Below, piece by piece: positions 1-12,932 of a stretch of 64,000 nucleotides of DNA. The notes below the pieces were generated by a model, which was not told the origin of the DNA, did not search any database, and worked only from the letters and a program-made list of their open reading frames with translations. The translations under genes were made by a program, and so were the position numbers. The DNA is from Periplaneta americana. Lineage: Eukaryota > Arthropoda > Insecta > Blattodea > Blattidae. The number at the start of each line of letters is the position of its first letter. Within the stretch, counting starts at the first letter, position 1. Location of the stretch: NCBI RefSeq assembly GCF_040183065.1, contig NC_091131.1, positions 16,866,800-16,930,799 of the forward strand, given 5' to 3'.

Positions 1-560
1 CTCCTGTCCAAACGCACGGGGATAGAAAGTTGTCCTTTACACCAGAGATAGAGTTTGAGGAGCTCAACTCAACGCACTCTTCGGCTTTATTGTCACTTCA
101 AGCACTGAGGAATTGTGGCGGCTACAATGTCGGCAGAATAGTGGTTCTTTTTTGGAAGGTCAAAATGCCCGATTTTAGAAATTTTGCCGGTCTCTCCTGT
201 CCAAACGCACGGGGTTAGAAAGTTGTCCTTTACACCAGAGATAGAGTTTGAGGAGCTGAATTCAACGCACTCTTCGGCTTTATCGTCACTTCAATAAGTG
301 AGGAATTATGGCGGCTAGAATGTCGGCATTTTTTTTTTTCGAAAATCAACTTGTGTTCGCGATTCCCGGTTTGAGGCTATCGTGTATCAAGTAAGTCAAG
401 GGGGAATACAGGACCGTATCCCGTCCCTCGGTAGGGTCATTATTCCCGGAATTAGAGACCGAAATACCATAGGTACCGGAAAAAAAAGTGTAGAAAAAAG
501 TGTAGAAAAAAGTGCGGCGGATATGCTGGATTTTCACTCTGGTTACTACTGAGGATACCT
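1..560 (+). repeat. Segment duplicated at 2,967-3,526
   Basis: This stretch recurs almost unchanged 2,966 bp downstream. Both copies share variants not seen in the rest of the array: the sequence CTCAACTCAACGC instead of CTGAATTCAACGC, a TCAATAAGTGAGG variant, a direct T-tract junction after GTCGGCATT, and a doubled GTGTAGAAAAAA. This is a block duplication spanning more than one monomer. Confidence 0.8.
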
Positions 561-3500
561 GGATGCTACAGCTAAAAGGGCGGGCCCCTGGTTCGCTTCG
601 ATCTCCTTGTGTAGAAATATTTCTTTTTTGGATGGTCAAAATGCCCGATTTTTGAAATTTTGCTGGTCTCTCCTGTCCAAACGCACGGGGATAGAAAGTT
701 GTCCTTTACACCAGAGATAGAGTTTGAGGAGCTGAATTCAACGCACTCTTCGGCTTTATTGTCAGTTCAAGCACTGAGGAATTATGGCGGCTAGAATGTC
801 GGCAGAATATTTTATTTTTCGAAAATCAACTTGAGTTCGCGATTCCCGGTTTGAGGCTATCGTGTAACAAGTAAGTCAAGGGGGAATACAGGATCGTATC
901 CCGTTCCTCGGTAGGTTCATTATTCCCGGAATTAAAGGCCGAAATACCATAGGTACCGGAAAAAATTGTAGAAAAAAGTGCGGCGGATTTGCTGGATTTT
1001 CACGCTGGTTATTACTGAGGATACCTGAATGCTACAGCTAAAAGGGCGGGCCCCTGGTTCGCTTCGTTCTCCTTGTGTAGAAAAATTTTTTTTAGGAAGG
1101 TCAAAATGCCCGATTTTTGAAAATTTGCCGGTCTCTCCTGTCCAAACGCACGGGGATAGAAAGTTGTCCTTTACACCAGAGATAGAGTTTGAGGAGCTGA
1201 ATTCAACGCACTCTTCGGCTTTATTGTCCCTTCAAGCACTGAGGAAGTATGGCGGCTAGTATGTCGGCAGAAAGTGGTTTTTTTTTTTCGAAAATCAACT
1301 TGTGTTCGCGATTCCCGGTTTGAGGCTATCGTGTAACAAGTAAGTCAAGGGGGAATACAGGACCGTATCCCGTACCTCGGTAGGGTCATTATTCCCGGAA
1401 TTAGAGACCGAAATACCATAGGTACCGGAAAAAAAAGTGTAGAAAAAAGTGCGGCGGATTTGCTGGATTTTCACGCTGGTTATTACTTAGGATACCTGGA
1501 TGCTACAGCTAAAAGGGCGGGCCCCTGGTTCGCTTCGTTCTCCTTGTGTAGAAAAATTTCTTTTTTGGGAGGTCAAAATGCCCGATTTTTTAAATTTTGC
1601 CGGTCTCTCCTGTCCAAACGCACGGGGATAGAAAGTTGTCCTTTACACCAGAGATAGAGTTTGAGGAGCTGAATTCAACGCACTCTTCGGCTTTATTGTC
1701 ACTTCAAGCACTGAGGAATAATAGCGGCTAGAATGTCGGCAGAATAGTGGTTCTTTTTTGGAAGGTCAAAATGCCCGATTTTTTAAATTTTGCCGGTCTC
1801 TCCTGTCCAAACGCGCGGGGAAAGAAAGTTGTCCTTTACACCAGAGATAGAGTTTGAGGAGCTGAATTCAACGCACTCTTCGGCTTTATTGTCACTTCAA
1901 GCACTGAGGAATTATGGCGGCTAGAATGTCGGCAGAATAGTGGTTTAAACCCTTCCCATTTTTTTTTCGAAAATCAACTTGTGTTCGCGATTCCCGGTTT
2001 GAGGCTGTCGTGTAACAAGTAAGTCAAAGGGGAATACAGGACCGTATCCCGTTCCTCGGTAGGGTCATTATTACCGGAATTAGAGACCGAAATACCATAG
2101 GTACCGGAAAAAAAAGTGTAGAAAAAAGTGCGGCGGATTTGCTGGATTTTCACGCTGGTTATTACTGAAGACACCTGGATGCTACAGGTAAAAGGGCGCG
2201 CCCCTGGTTCGCTTCGTTCTCCTTGTGTAGAAAAATTTCTTTTTTGGAAGGTCAAAATGCCCGATTTTTTTAATTTTGCCGGTCTCTCCTGTCCAAACGC
2301 ACAGGGATAGAAAGTTGTCCTTTACACGAGAGATAGAGTTTGAGGATCTGAACTCAACGCACTCTTCGGCTTTATTGTCACTTCAAGCACTGAGGAATTG
2401 TGGCGGCTAAAATGTCGGCAGAATAGTGGTTCTTTTTTGGAAGGTCAAAATGCCCGATTTTTGGAATTTTGCCGGTCTCTCCTGTTCAAACGCACGGGGA
2501 TAGAAAGTTGTCCTTTACACCAGAGATTTAGTTTGAGGAGCTGAATTCAACGCACTCTTCGGCTTTATAGTCCCTTCAAGCACTGAGGAATTATGGCGGC
2601 TAGTATGTCGGCAGAAAGTGGTTTAAACCCTTCCCATTTTTTTTTTTTTCGAAAATCAACTTGTGTTCGCGATTCCCGGTGTGAGGCTATCGTGTAACAA
2701 GTAAGTCAAGGGGGAATACAGGACCGTATCCCGTTCCTCGGTAGGGTCATTATTCCCGAATTAAAGACCGAAATACCACAGGTACCGGAAAAAAAAGTGT
2801 AGAAAAAATTGCGGCGGATTTGGTGGATTTTCACGCTGGTTATTACTGAGGATACCTGGATGCTACAGCTAAAAGGGCGGGCCCTTGGTTCGATTCCTTC
2901 TCCTTGTGTAGAAAAATTTCATTTTTGGAAGGTGAAAATGCCCTATTTTTGAAATTTTGCCGGCCTCTCCTGTCCAAACGCACGGGGATAGAAAGTTGTC
3001 CTTTACACCAGAGATAGAGTTTGAGGAGCTCAACTCAACGCACTCTTCGGCTTTATTGTCACTTCAAGCACTGAGGAATTGTGGCGGCTACAATGTCGGC
3101 AGAATAGTGGTTCTTTTTTGGAAGGTCAAAATGCCCGATTTTAGAAATTTTGCCGGTCTCTCCTGTCCAAACGCACGGGGTTAGAAAGTTGTCCTTTACA
3201 CCAGAGATAGAGTTTGAGGAGCTGAATTCAACGCACTCTTCGGCTTTATCGTCACTTCAATAAGTGAGGAATTATGGCGGCTAGAATGTCGGCATTTTTT
3301 TTTTTCGAAAATCAACTTGTGTTCGCGATTCCCGGTTTGAGGCTATCGTGTATCAAGTAAGTCAAGGGGGAATACAGGACCGTATCCCGTCCCTCGGTAG
3401 GGTCATTATTCCCGGAATTAGAGACCGAAATACCATAGGTACCGGAAAAAAAAGTGTAGAAAAAAGTGTAGAAAAAAGTGCGGCGGATATGCTGGATTTT

Positions 3501-4914
3501 CACTCTGGTTACTACTGAGGATACCTGGATGCTACAGCTAAAAGGGCGGGCCCCTGGTTCGCTTCGTTCTCCTTGTGTAGAAAAATTTCTTTTTTGGAAG
3601 GTAAAAATGCCCGATTTTTGAAAATTTGCCGGTCTCTCCTGTCCAAACGCACGGGGATAGAAAGTCGTCCTTTACACCAGAGATAGAGTTTGAGGAGCTG
3701 AATTCAACGCACTCTTCGGCTTTATTGTCACTTCAAGCACTGAGGAATTATGGCGGCTAGAATGTCGGCAGAATAATGGTTTAAACACTTCCCATTTTTT
3801 TTTCGAAAATCAACTTGTGTTCGCGATTCCCGGTTTGAGGCTATCGTGTAACAAGTAAGTCAAGGGGGAATACAGGACCGTATCCCGTTCCTCGGTAGGG
3901 TCATTATTCCCGGAATTAGAGACCGAAATACCATAGGTACCGGAAAAAAAAGTGTTGAAAAAAGTGCGGCGGATTTGCTGGAATTTCACGCTGGTTATTA
4001 CTGAGGATACCAGGATGCTACAGCTAAAAGGGCGGGCCCCTGGTTCGCTTCGTTCTCCTTGCGTAGAAAAATTTCTTTTTTGGAAGGTCAAAATGCCCGA
4101 TTTTTTATATTTTGCCGGTCTCTCCTGTCCAAACGCACGTGGATAGAAAGTTGTCCTTAACACCAGAGATAGAGTTTGAGGAGCTGAATTCAACGCACTC
4201 TTCGCCGTTATTGTCACTTCAAGCACTGAGGAATTATGGCGGCTAGAATGTCGGCAGAATAGTGGTTCTTTTTTGGAAGGTCAAAATGCCCGATTTTTGA
4301 AAACTTGCCGGTCTCTCCTGTCCAAACGCACGGGGATAGAAAGTCGTCCTATACACCAGAGATAGAGTTTGAGGAGCTGAATTCAACGCACTCTTCGGCT
4401 TAATTTTCACTTCAAGCACTGAGGAATTATGGCGGCTAGAATGTCGGCAGAATAGTGGTTTAAACCCTTCCCATTTTTTTTTTCGAAAATCAACTTGTGT
4501 TCGCGATTCCCGGTGTGAGGCTATCGTGTAACAAGTAAGTCAAGGGGGAATACAGGACCGTATCCCGTTCCTCGGTAGGGTCATTATTCCCGGAATTAAA
4601 GACCGAAATACCACAGGTACCGGAAAAAAAAGTGTAGAAAAAAGTGCGGCGGATTTGGTGGATTTTCACGCTGGTTATTACTGTGGATAACTGGATGCTA
4701 CAGCTAAAAGGGCGGGCCCCTGGTTCGCTTCCTTCTCCTTGTGTAGAAAAATTTCTTTTTTGGAAGGTGAAAATGCCCTATTTTTGAAATTTTGCCGGCC
4801 TCTCCTGTCCAAACGCACGGGGATAGAAAGTTGTCCTATACACCAGAGATAGAGTTTGAGGAGCTGAATTCAACGCAGTCTTCGGCTTTATTGTCACTTC
4901 AAGCAGTGACCGTT

Positions 4915-5932
4915 CCCATTTTTTTTTTCGAAAATCAACTTGTGTTCGCGATTCCCGGTTTGAGGCTATCGAGTAACAAGTAAGTCAAGGGGGAATACAG
5001 GACCGTATCCCGTTCCTCGGTAGGGTCATTATTCCCGGAAATAGAGACCGAAATACCGTAGGTACCGGAAAAAAAAGTGTAGAAAAAAGTGCGGCGGATT
5101 TGCTGGATTTTCACGCTGGTTATTACTGAGGATACCTGGATGCTACAGCTAAAAGGGCGGGCCCCTGGTTCGCTTCGTTCTCCTTGCGTAGAAAAATTTC
5201 TTTTTTGGAAGGTCAAAATGCCCGATTTTTTATATTTTGCCGGTCTCTCCTGTCCAAACGCACGGGGATAGAAAGTTGTCCTTAACACCAGAGATAGAGT
5301 TTGAGGAGCTGAATTCAACGCACACTTCGGCTTTATTGTCACTTCACGCACTGAGGAATTATGGCGGCTAGAATGTCGGCAGAATAGTGGTTCTTTTTTG
5401 GAAGGTCAAAATGCCCGATTTTTGAAAACTTGCCGGTCTCTCCTGTCCAAACGCACGGGGATAGAAAGTTGTCCTTTACACCGGAGATAGAGTTTGAGGA
5501 GCTGAATTCAACGCACTCTTCGGCTTAATTTTCCCTTCTAACACTGAGGAATTATGGCGGCTAGAATGTCCCATTTTTTTTTCGAAAATCAACTTGTGTT
5601 CGCGATTCCCGGTTTGAGGCTGTCGTGTAACAAGTAAGTCAAAGGGGAATACAGGACCGTATCCCGTTCCTCGGTAGGGTCATTATTCCCGGAATTAGAC
5701 ACCGAAATACCATAGGTACCGGAAAAAAAAGTGTAGAAAAAAGTGCGGCGGATTTGCTGGATTTTCACGCTGGTTATTACTGAGGACAACTGGATGCTAC
5801 AGCTAAAAGGGCGGGCCCCTGGTTCGCTTCGTTCTCCTTGTGTAGAAAAATTTCTTTTCTGGAAGGTCAAAATGCCCAATTTTTTTAATTTTGCCGGTCT
5901 CTCCTGTCCAAACGCACAGGGATAGAAAGTTG
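4915..5932 (+). repeat. Segment duplicated at 16,503-17,520
   Basis: Anchors 4,929 and 5,583 correspond to 16,517 and 17,171, a constant shift of 11,588 bp. Private variants are shared, including a GGAAATAGAG in place of GGAATTAGAG, TTTTTTATATTTTGCC, and a short-cut junction GAATGTCCCATTTT. Its right part (from about 5,390) also resembles 9,400-9,940, which lies in the higher-order unit. Confidence 0.8.
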
Positions 5933-7206
5933 TCCTTACACCAGAGATAGAGTTTGAGGAGCTGAATTCAACGCACTCTTCGGCTTTATTGTCACTTCAA
6001 GCACTGAGGAATAATAGCGGCTAGAATGTCGGCAGAATAGTGGTTCTTTTTTGGAAGGTCAAAATGCCCGATTTTTTAAATTTTGCCGGTCTCTCCTGTC
6101 CAAACGCACGGGGAAAGAAAGTTGTCCTTTACACCAGAGATAGAGTTTGAGGAGCTGAATTCAACGCACTCTTCGGCTTTATTGTCACTTCAAGCACTGA
6201 GGAATTATGGCGGCTAGAACGTCGGCAGAATAGTGGGTAAAACCCTTCCCATTTTTTTTTCGAAAATCAACTTGAGTTCGCGATTCCCGGTTTGAGGCTA
6301 TCGTGTAACAAGTAAGTCAAGGGGGAATACAGGACCGTATCCCGTTCCTCGGTAGGGTCATTATTCCCGGAATTAGAGACCGAAATATCATAGGTACCGG
6401 AAAAAAAAGTGTAGAAAAAAGTGCGGCGGATTTGCTGGATTTTCACGCTGGTTATTACTGAGGACACCTGGATGCTACAGCTAAAAGGGTGGGCCCCTGT
6501 TTCGCTTCGTTCTCCTTGTGTAGAAAAATTTTCTTTTGGAAGGTCAAAATGCCCGATTTTTTTAACTTCGCCGGTCTCTCCTGTCCAAACGAACGGGGAT
6601 AGAAAATTGTCCCTTACACCAGAGATAGAGATTGAGGTGCGGAATTCAACGCACTCTTCGGCTTTATTGTCACTTCAAGCACTGAGGAATTATGGCGGCT
6701 AGAATGTTGGCAGAATAGTGCCATTTTTTTTTCGAAAATCAACTTGTGTTCGCGATTCCCGGTTTGAGGCTATCGTGTAACATGTAAGTCAAGGGGGAAT
6801 ACAGGACCGTATCCCGTTCCTCGGTAGGGTCATTATTCCCAGAACTAGAGACCGAAATACCATAGGTACCGGAAAAAAAAGTGTAGAAAAAAGTGCGGCG
6901 GATTTGCTGGATTTTCACGCTGGTTATTACTGAGGATACCTGGATGCTACAGCTAAAAGGGCGGGCCCCTGGTTCGCTTCGATCTCCTTGTGTAGAAATA
7001 TTTCTTTTTTGGAAGGTCAAAATTCCCGATTTTTTTAATTTTGCCGGTCTCTCCTGTCCAAACGCACGGGGATAGAAAGTTGTCCTTTACACCAGAGATA
7101 GAGTTTGAGGAGCTGAATTCAACGCACTCTTCGGCTTTATTGTCACTTCAAGCACAGAGGAATTATGGCGGCTAGAATGTTGGCAGAATAGTGCCATTTT
7201 TTTTTT

Positions 7207-10069
7207 CGAAAATCAACTTGTGTTCGCGATTCACGGTTTGAGGCTATAGTGTAATAAGTAAGTCAAGGGGGAATACAGGACCGTATCCCGTTCCTCGGTA
7301 GGGTCATTATTCTCGGAATTAGAGACCGAAATACCATAGGTACCGGAAAAAAAAGTGTAGAAAAAAGTGCGGCGGATTTGCTGGATTTTCACGCTGGTTA
7401 TTACTGAGGACACCTGGATGCTACAGCTAAAAGTGCGGGCCCCTGGTTCGCTTCGTTCTCCTTGTGTAGAAAAATTTTCTTTTGGAAGGCCAAATGCCCG
7501 ATTTTTTTAATTTTGTCGGTCTCTCCTGTCCAAACGCACGGGGATAGAAAGTTGTCCTTTACACCAGAGATAGAGTTTGAGGAGCTGAATTCAACGCACT
7601 TTTCGGCTTTATTGTCACTTCAAGCACTGAGGAATTATGGCGGCTAGAATGTCGGCAGAATAGTGGTTTAAACCCTTCCCATTTTTTTTTCGAAAATCAA
7701 CTTGTGTTCGCGATTCCCGGTTTGAGGCTATCGTGTAACAAGTAAGTCAAGGGGGAATACAGGACCGTATCCCGTTCCTCGGTAGAGTCATTATTCCCGG
7801 AATTAGAGACCGAAATACCATAGGTACCGGAAAAAAAAGTGTAGAAAAAAGTGCGGCGGATTTGCTGGATTTTCACGCTGGTTATTACTGAGGATACCTG
7901 GATGCTACAGCTAAAAGGGCGGGCCCCTGGTTCGCTTCGTTCTCCTTGTGTAGAAAAATTTCTTTTTTGGAAGGTCAAAATGCCCGATTTTTGATAATTT
8001 GCCGGTCTCTACTGTCCAAACGCACGGGGATAGAAAGTTGTCCTTTACACCAGAGATAGAGTTTGATGAGCTGAATTCAACGCATTCTTCGGCTTTATTG
8101 TCACTTCAAGCACTGAGGAATTATGGCGGTTAGAATGTCGGCAGAATAGTGGTTTAAACCCTTCCCATTTTTTTTTTCGAAAATCAACTTGTGTTCGCGA
8201 TTCCCGGTTTGAGGCTATCGTGTAACAAGTAAGTCAAGGGGGAATACAGGACCGTATCCCGTTCCTTGGTAGTGTCATTATTCCCGGAATTAGAGACCGA
8301 AATACCATAGGTACCGGGAAGAAAAGTGTAGAAAAAAGTGCGGCGGAGGTGCTGGACTTTCACGGTGGTTATTACTGAGGATACCTGGATGCTACAGTTA
8401 AAAGGGCGGGCCCCAGTTTCGCTTCGTTCTCCTTGTGTAGAAAAATTTCTTTTTTGGAAGGTCAAAATGCCCGATTTTTTAAATTTTGCCGGTCTCGCCT
8501 GTCCAAACGCCCGGGGATAGAAAGTTGTCCTTTACACCAGAGATAGAGTTTGAGGAGCTGAATTCAACGCACTCTTCGGCTTTATTCTCACTTGAAGCAC
8601 TGAGGAATTATGGCGGCTAGAATGACGGCAGAATAGTGTCCCATTTTAAAACCTTCCCAATTTTTTTTTTTTCGAAAATCAACTTGTGTTCGCGATTCCC
8701 GGTTTGAGGCTATCGTGTAACAAGTGAGTCGGGGGGGAATACAGGAATACTGTTAAAAGGGCAGTCCCCTGGTTCGCTTTGTTCTCTTTGTGTAGAAAAA
8801 GTTCTTTTTTGGAAGGTCAAAATGCCCGATTTTTTTAATTTTGCCGGTCTCTCCTGTCCAAACGCTCGGGAATAGAAAGTTGTCCTTTACACCAGATATA
8901 GGGTATGAGGAGCTGAATTCAACGCACTCCTCGGCTTTATTCTCACTTGAAGAACAGAGGAATTATGGCGGCAAGAATGTCGGCAGAATAGTGGTGTTTT
9001 CCATTTTTTTTTCGAAAATCAACTTATGTTCGCAATTCCCGGTTTGAGGCTATCGTCTAACAGGTAAAACAAGGGGGAATACAGGACCGTATCCCGTTCC
9101 TCGGTAGGGTCATTATTTCCGGAATTATAGACCGAAATGCCATAGGTACCGGAAAAGCAAGTGTAGAAAAAAGAGCGGCGGTTCGCTTCGTTCTCCTTGT
9201 GTAGAAAAATTTCTTTTTAGGAAGGTCAAAATGCCCGATTTTTGAAATTTTGCCGGTCTCTCCTTTCCAAACGCACGGGGATAGAAAGTTGTCCTTTACA
9301 CCAGAGATAGAGTTTGAGGAGCTGAATTCAACGCACTCTTCGGCTTTATTGTCACTTCACGCACTGAGGAATTATGGCGGCTAGAATGTCGGCAGAATAG
9401 TGGTTCTTTTTTGGAAGGTCAAAATGCCCGATTTTTGAAAACTTGCCGGTCTCTCCTGTCCAAACGCACGGGGATAGAAAGTTGTCCTTTACACCGGAGA
9501 TAGAGTTTGAGGAGCTGAATTCAACGCACTCTTCGGCTTAATTTTCCCTTCTAACACTGAGGAATTATGGCGGCTAGAATGTCCCATTTTTTTTTCGAAA
9601 ATCAACTTGTGTTCGCGATTCCCGGTTTGAGGCTGTCGTGTAACAAGTAAGTCAAAGGGGAATACAGGACCGTATCCCGTTCCTCGGTAGGGTCATTATT
9701 CCCGGAATTAGAAACCGAAATACCATAGGTACCGGAAAAAAAAGTGTAGAAAAAAGTGCGGCGGATTTGCTGGATTTTCACGCTGGTTATTACTGAGGAC
9801 AACTGGATGCTACAGCTAAAAGGGCGGGCCCCTGGTTCGCTTCGTTCTCCTTGTGTAGAAAAATTTCTTTTCTGGAAGGTCAAAATGCCCAATTTTTTTA
9901 ATTTTGCCGGTCTCTCCTGTCCAAACGCACAGGGATAGAAAGTTGTCCTTTACACCAGAGATAGAGTTTGAGGAGCTGAATTCAACGCACTCTTCGGCTT
10001 TATTGTCACTTCAAGCACAGAGGAATTATGGCGGCTAGAATGTTGGCAGAATAGTGCCATTTTTTTTTT
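7207..10069 (+). repeat. Left higher-order repeat, copy 1 (2,863 bp, six monomers)
   Basis: Six monomer variants in fixed order with anchor spacings 484, 487, 495, 340, 583 and 474 bp. The 340-bp monomer (8,673-9,012) is internally deleted: GAATACAGGA is joined directly to ATACTGTTAAAAGGGC. The 583-bp unit has another deletion, with GAGCGGCGG joined to TTCGCTTCG near 9,172-9,184, plus an extra copy of the roughly 195-bp sub-repeat. The same order and spacings recur exactly 2,863 bp later. Confidence 0.9.
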
Positions 10070-12932
10070 CGAAAATCAACTTGTGTTCGCGATTCACGGT
10101 TTGAGGCTATAGTGTAATAAGTAAGTCAAGGGGGAATACAGGACCGTATCCCGTTCCTCGGTAGGGTCATTATTCTCGGAATTAGAGACCGAAATACCAT
10201 AGGTACCGGAAAAAAAAGTGTAGAAAAAAGTGCGGCGGATTTGCTGGATTTTCACGCTGGTTATTACTGAGGACACCTGGATGCTACAGCTAAAAGTGCG
10301 GGCCCCTGGTTCGCTTCGTTCTCCTTGTGTAGAAAAATTTTCTTTTGGAAGGCCAAATGCCCGATTTTTTTAATTTTGTCGGTCTCTCCTGTCCAAACGC
10401 ACGGGGATAGAAAGTTGTCCTTTACACCAGAGATAGAGTTTGAGGAGCTGAATTCAACGCACTTTTCGGCTTTATTGTCACTTCAAGCACTGAGGAATTA
10501 TGGCGGCTAGAATGTCGGCAGAATAGTGGTTTAAACCCTTCCCATTTTTTTTTCGAAAATCAACTTGTGTTCGCGATTCCCGGTTTGAGGCTATCGTGTA
10601 ACAAGTAAGTCAAGGGGGAATACAGGACCGTATCCCGTTCCTCGGTAGAGTCATTATTCCCGGAATTAGAGACCGAAATACCATAGGTACCGGAAAAAAA
10701 AGTGTAGAAAAAAGTGCGGCGGATTTGCTGGATTTTCACGCTGGTTATTACTGAGGATACCTGGATGCTACAGCTAAAAGGGCGGGCCCCTGGTTCGCTT
10801 CGTTCTCCTTGTGTAGAAAAATTTCTTTTTTGGAAGGTCAAAATGCCCGATTTTTGATAATTTGCCGGTCTCTACTGTCCAAACGCACGGGGATAGAAAG
10901 TTGTCCTTTACACCAGAGATAGAGTTTGATGAGCTGAATTCAACGCATTCTTCGGCTTTATTGTCACTTCAAGCACTGAGGAATTATGGCGGTTAGAATG
11001 TCGGCAGAATAGTGGTTTAAACCCTTCCCATTTTTTTTTTCGAAAATCAACTTGTGTTCGCGATTCCCGGTTTGAGGCTATCGTGTAACAAGTAAGTCAA
11101 GGGGGAATACAGGACCGTATCCCGTTCCTTGGTAGTGTCATTATTCCCGGAATTAGAGACCGAAATACCATAGGTACCGGGAAGAAAAGTGTAGAAAAAA
11201 GTGCGGCGGAGGTGCTGGACTTTCACGGTGGTTATTACTGAGGATACCTGGATGCTACAGTTAAAAGGGCGGGCCCCAGTTTCGCTTCGTTCTCCTTGTG
11301 TAGAAAAATTTCTTTTTTGGAAGGTCAAAATGCCCGATTTTTTAAATTTTGCCGGTCTCGCCTGTCCAAACGCCCGGGGATAGAAAGTTGTCCTTTACAC
11401 CAGAGATAGAGTTTGAGGAGCTGAATTCAACGCACTCTTCGGCTTTATTCTCACTTGAAGCACTGAGGAATTATGGCGGCTAGAATGACGGCAGAATAGT
11501 GTCCCATTTTAAAACCTTCCCAATTTTTTTTTTTTCGAAAATCAACTTGTGTTCGCGATTCCCGGTTTGAGGCTATCGTGTAACAAGTGAGTCGGGGGGG
11601 AATACAGGAATACTGTTAAAAGGGCAGTCCCCTGGTTCGCTTTGTTCTCTTTGTGTAGAAAAAGTTCTTTTTTGGAAGGTCAAAATGCCCGATTTTTTTA
11701 ATTTTGCCGGTCTCTCCTGTCCAAACGCTCGGGAATAGAAAGTTGTCCTTTACACCAGATATAGGGTATGAGGAGCTGAATTCAACGCACTCCTCGGCTT
11801 TATTCTCACTTGAAGAACAGAGGAATTATGGCGGCAAGAATGTCGGCAGAATAGTGGTGTTTTCCATTTTTTTTTCGAAAATCAACTTATGTTCGCAATT
11901 CCCGGTTTGAGGCTATCGTCTAACAGGTAAAACAAGGGGGAATACAGGACCGTATCCCGTTCCTCGGTAGGGTCATTATTTCCGGAATTATAGACCGAAA
12001 TGCCATAGGTACCGGAAAAGCAAGTGTAGAAAAAAGAGCGGCGGTTCGCTTCGTTCTCCTTGTGTAGAAAAATTTCTTTTTAGGAAGGTCAAAATGCCCG
12101 ATTTTTGAAATTTTGCCGGTCTCTCCTTTCCAAACGCACGGGGATAGAAAGTTGTCCTTTACACCAGAGATAGAGTTTGAGGAGCTGAATTCAACGCACT
12201 CTTCGGCTTTATTGTCACTTCACGCACTGAGGAATTATGGCGGCTAGAATGTCGGCAGAATAGTGGTTCTTTTTTGGAAGGTCAAAATGCCCGATTTTTG
12301 AAAACTTGCCGGTCTCTCCTGTCCAAACGCACGGGGATAGAAAGTTGTCCTTTACACCGGAGATAGAGTTTGAGGAGCTGAATTCAACGCACTCTTCGGC
12401 TTAATTTTCCCTTCTAACACTGAGGAATTATGGCGGCTAGAATGTCCCATTTTTTTTTCGAAAATCAACTTGTGTTCGCGATTCCCGGTTTGAGGCTGTC
12501 GTGTAACAAGTAAGTCAAAGGGGAATACAGGACCGTATCCCGTTCCTCGGTAGGGTCATTATTCCCGGAATTAGAAACCGAAATACCATAGGTACCGGAA
12601 AAAAAAGTGTAGAAAAAAGTGCGGCGGATTTGCTGGATTTTCACGCTGGTTATTACTGAGGACAACTGGATGCTACAGCTAAAAGGGCGGGCCCCTGGTT
12701 CGCTTCGTTCTCCTTGTGTAGAAAAATTTCTTTTCTGGAAGGTCAAAATGCCCAATTTTTTTAATTTTGCCGGTCTCTCCTGTCCAAACGCACAGGGATA
12801 GAAAGTTGTCCTTTACACCAGAGATAGAGTTTGAGGAGCTGAATTCAACGCACTCTTCGGCTTTATTGTCACTTCAAGCACAGAGGAATTATGGCGGCTA
12901 GAATGTTGGCAGAATAGTGCCATTTTTTTTTT
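10070..12932 (+). repeat. Left higher-order repeat, copy 2 (2,863 bp)
   Basis: Spacings 484, 487, 495, 340, 583 and 474 bp are identical to copy 1, with nearly identical sequence, including all private variants and both deletion junctions. The near identity shows recent amplification compared with the divergence among the six monomers inside one unit. Confidence 0.9.
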
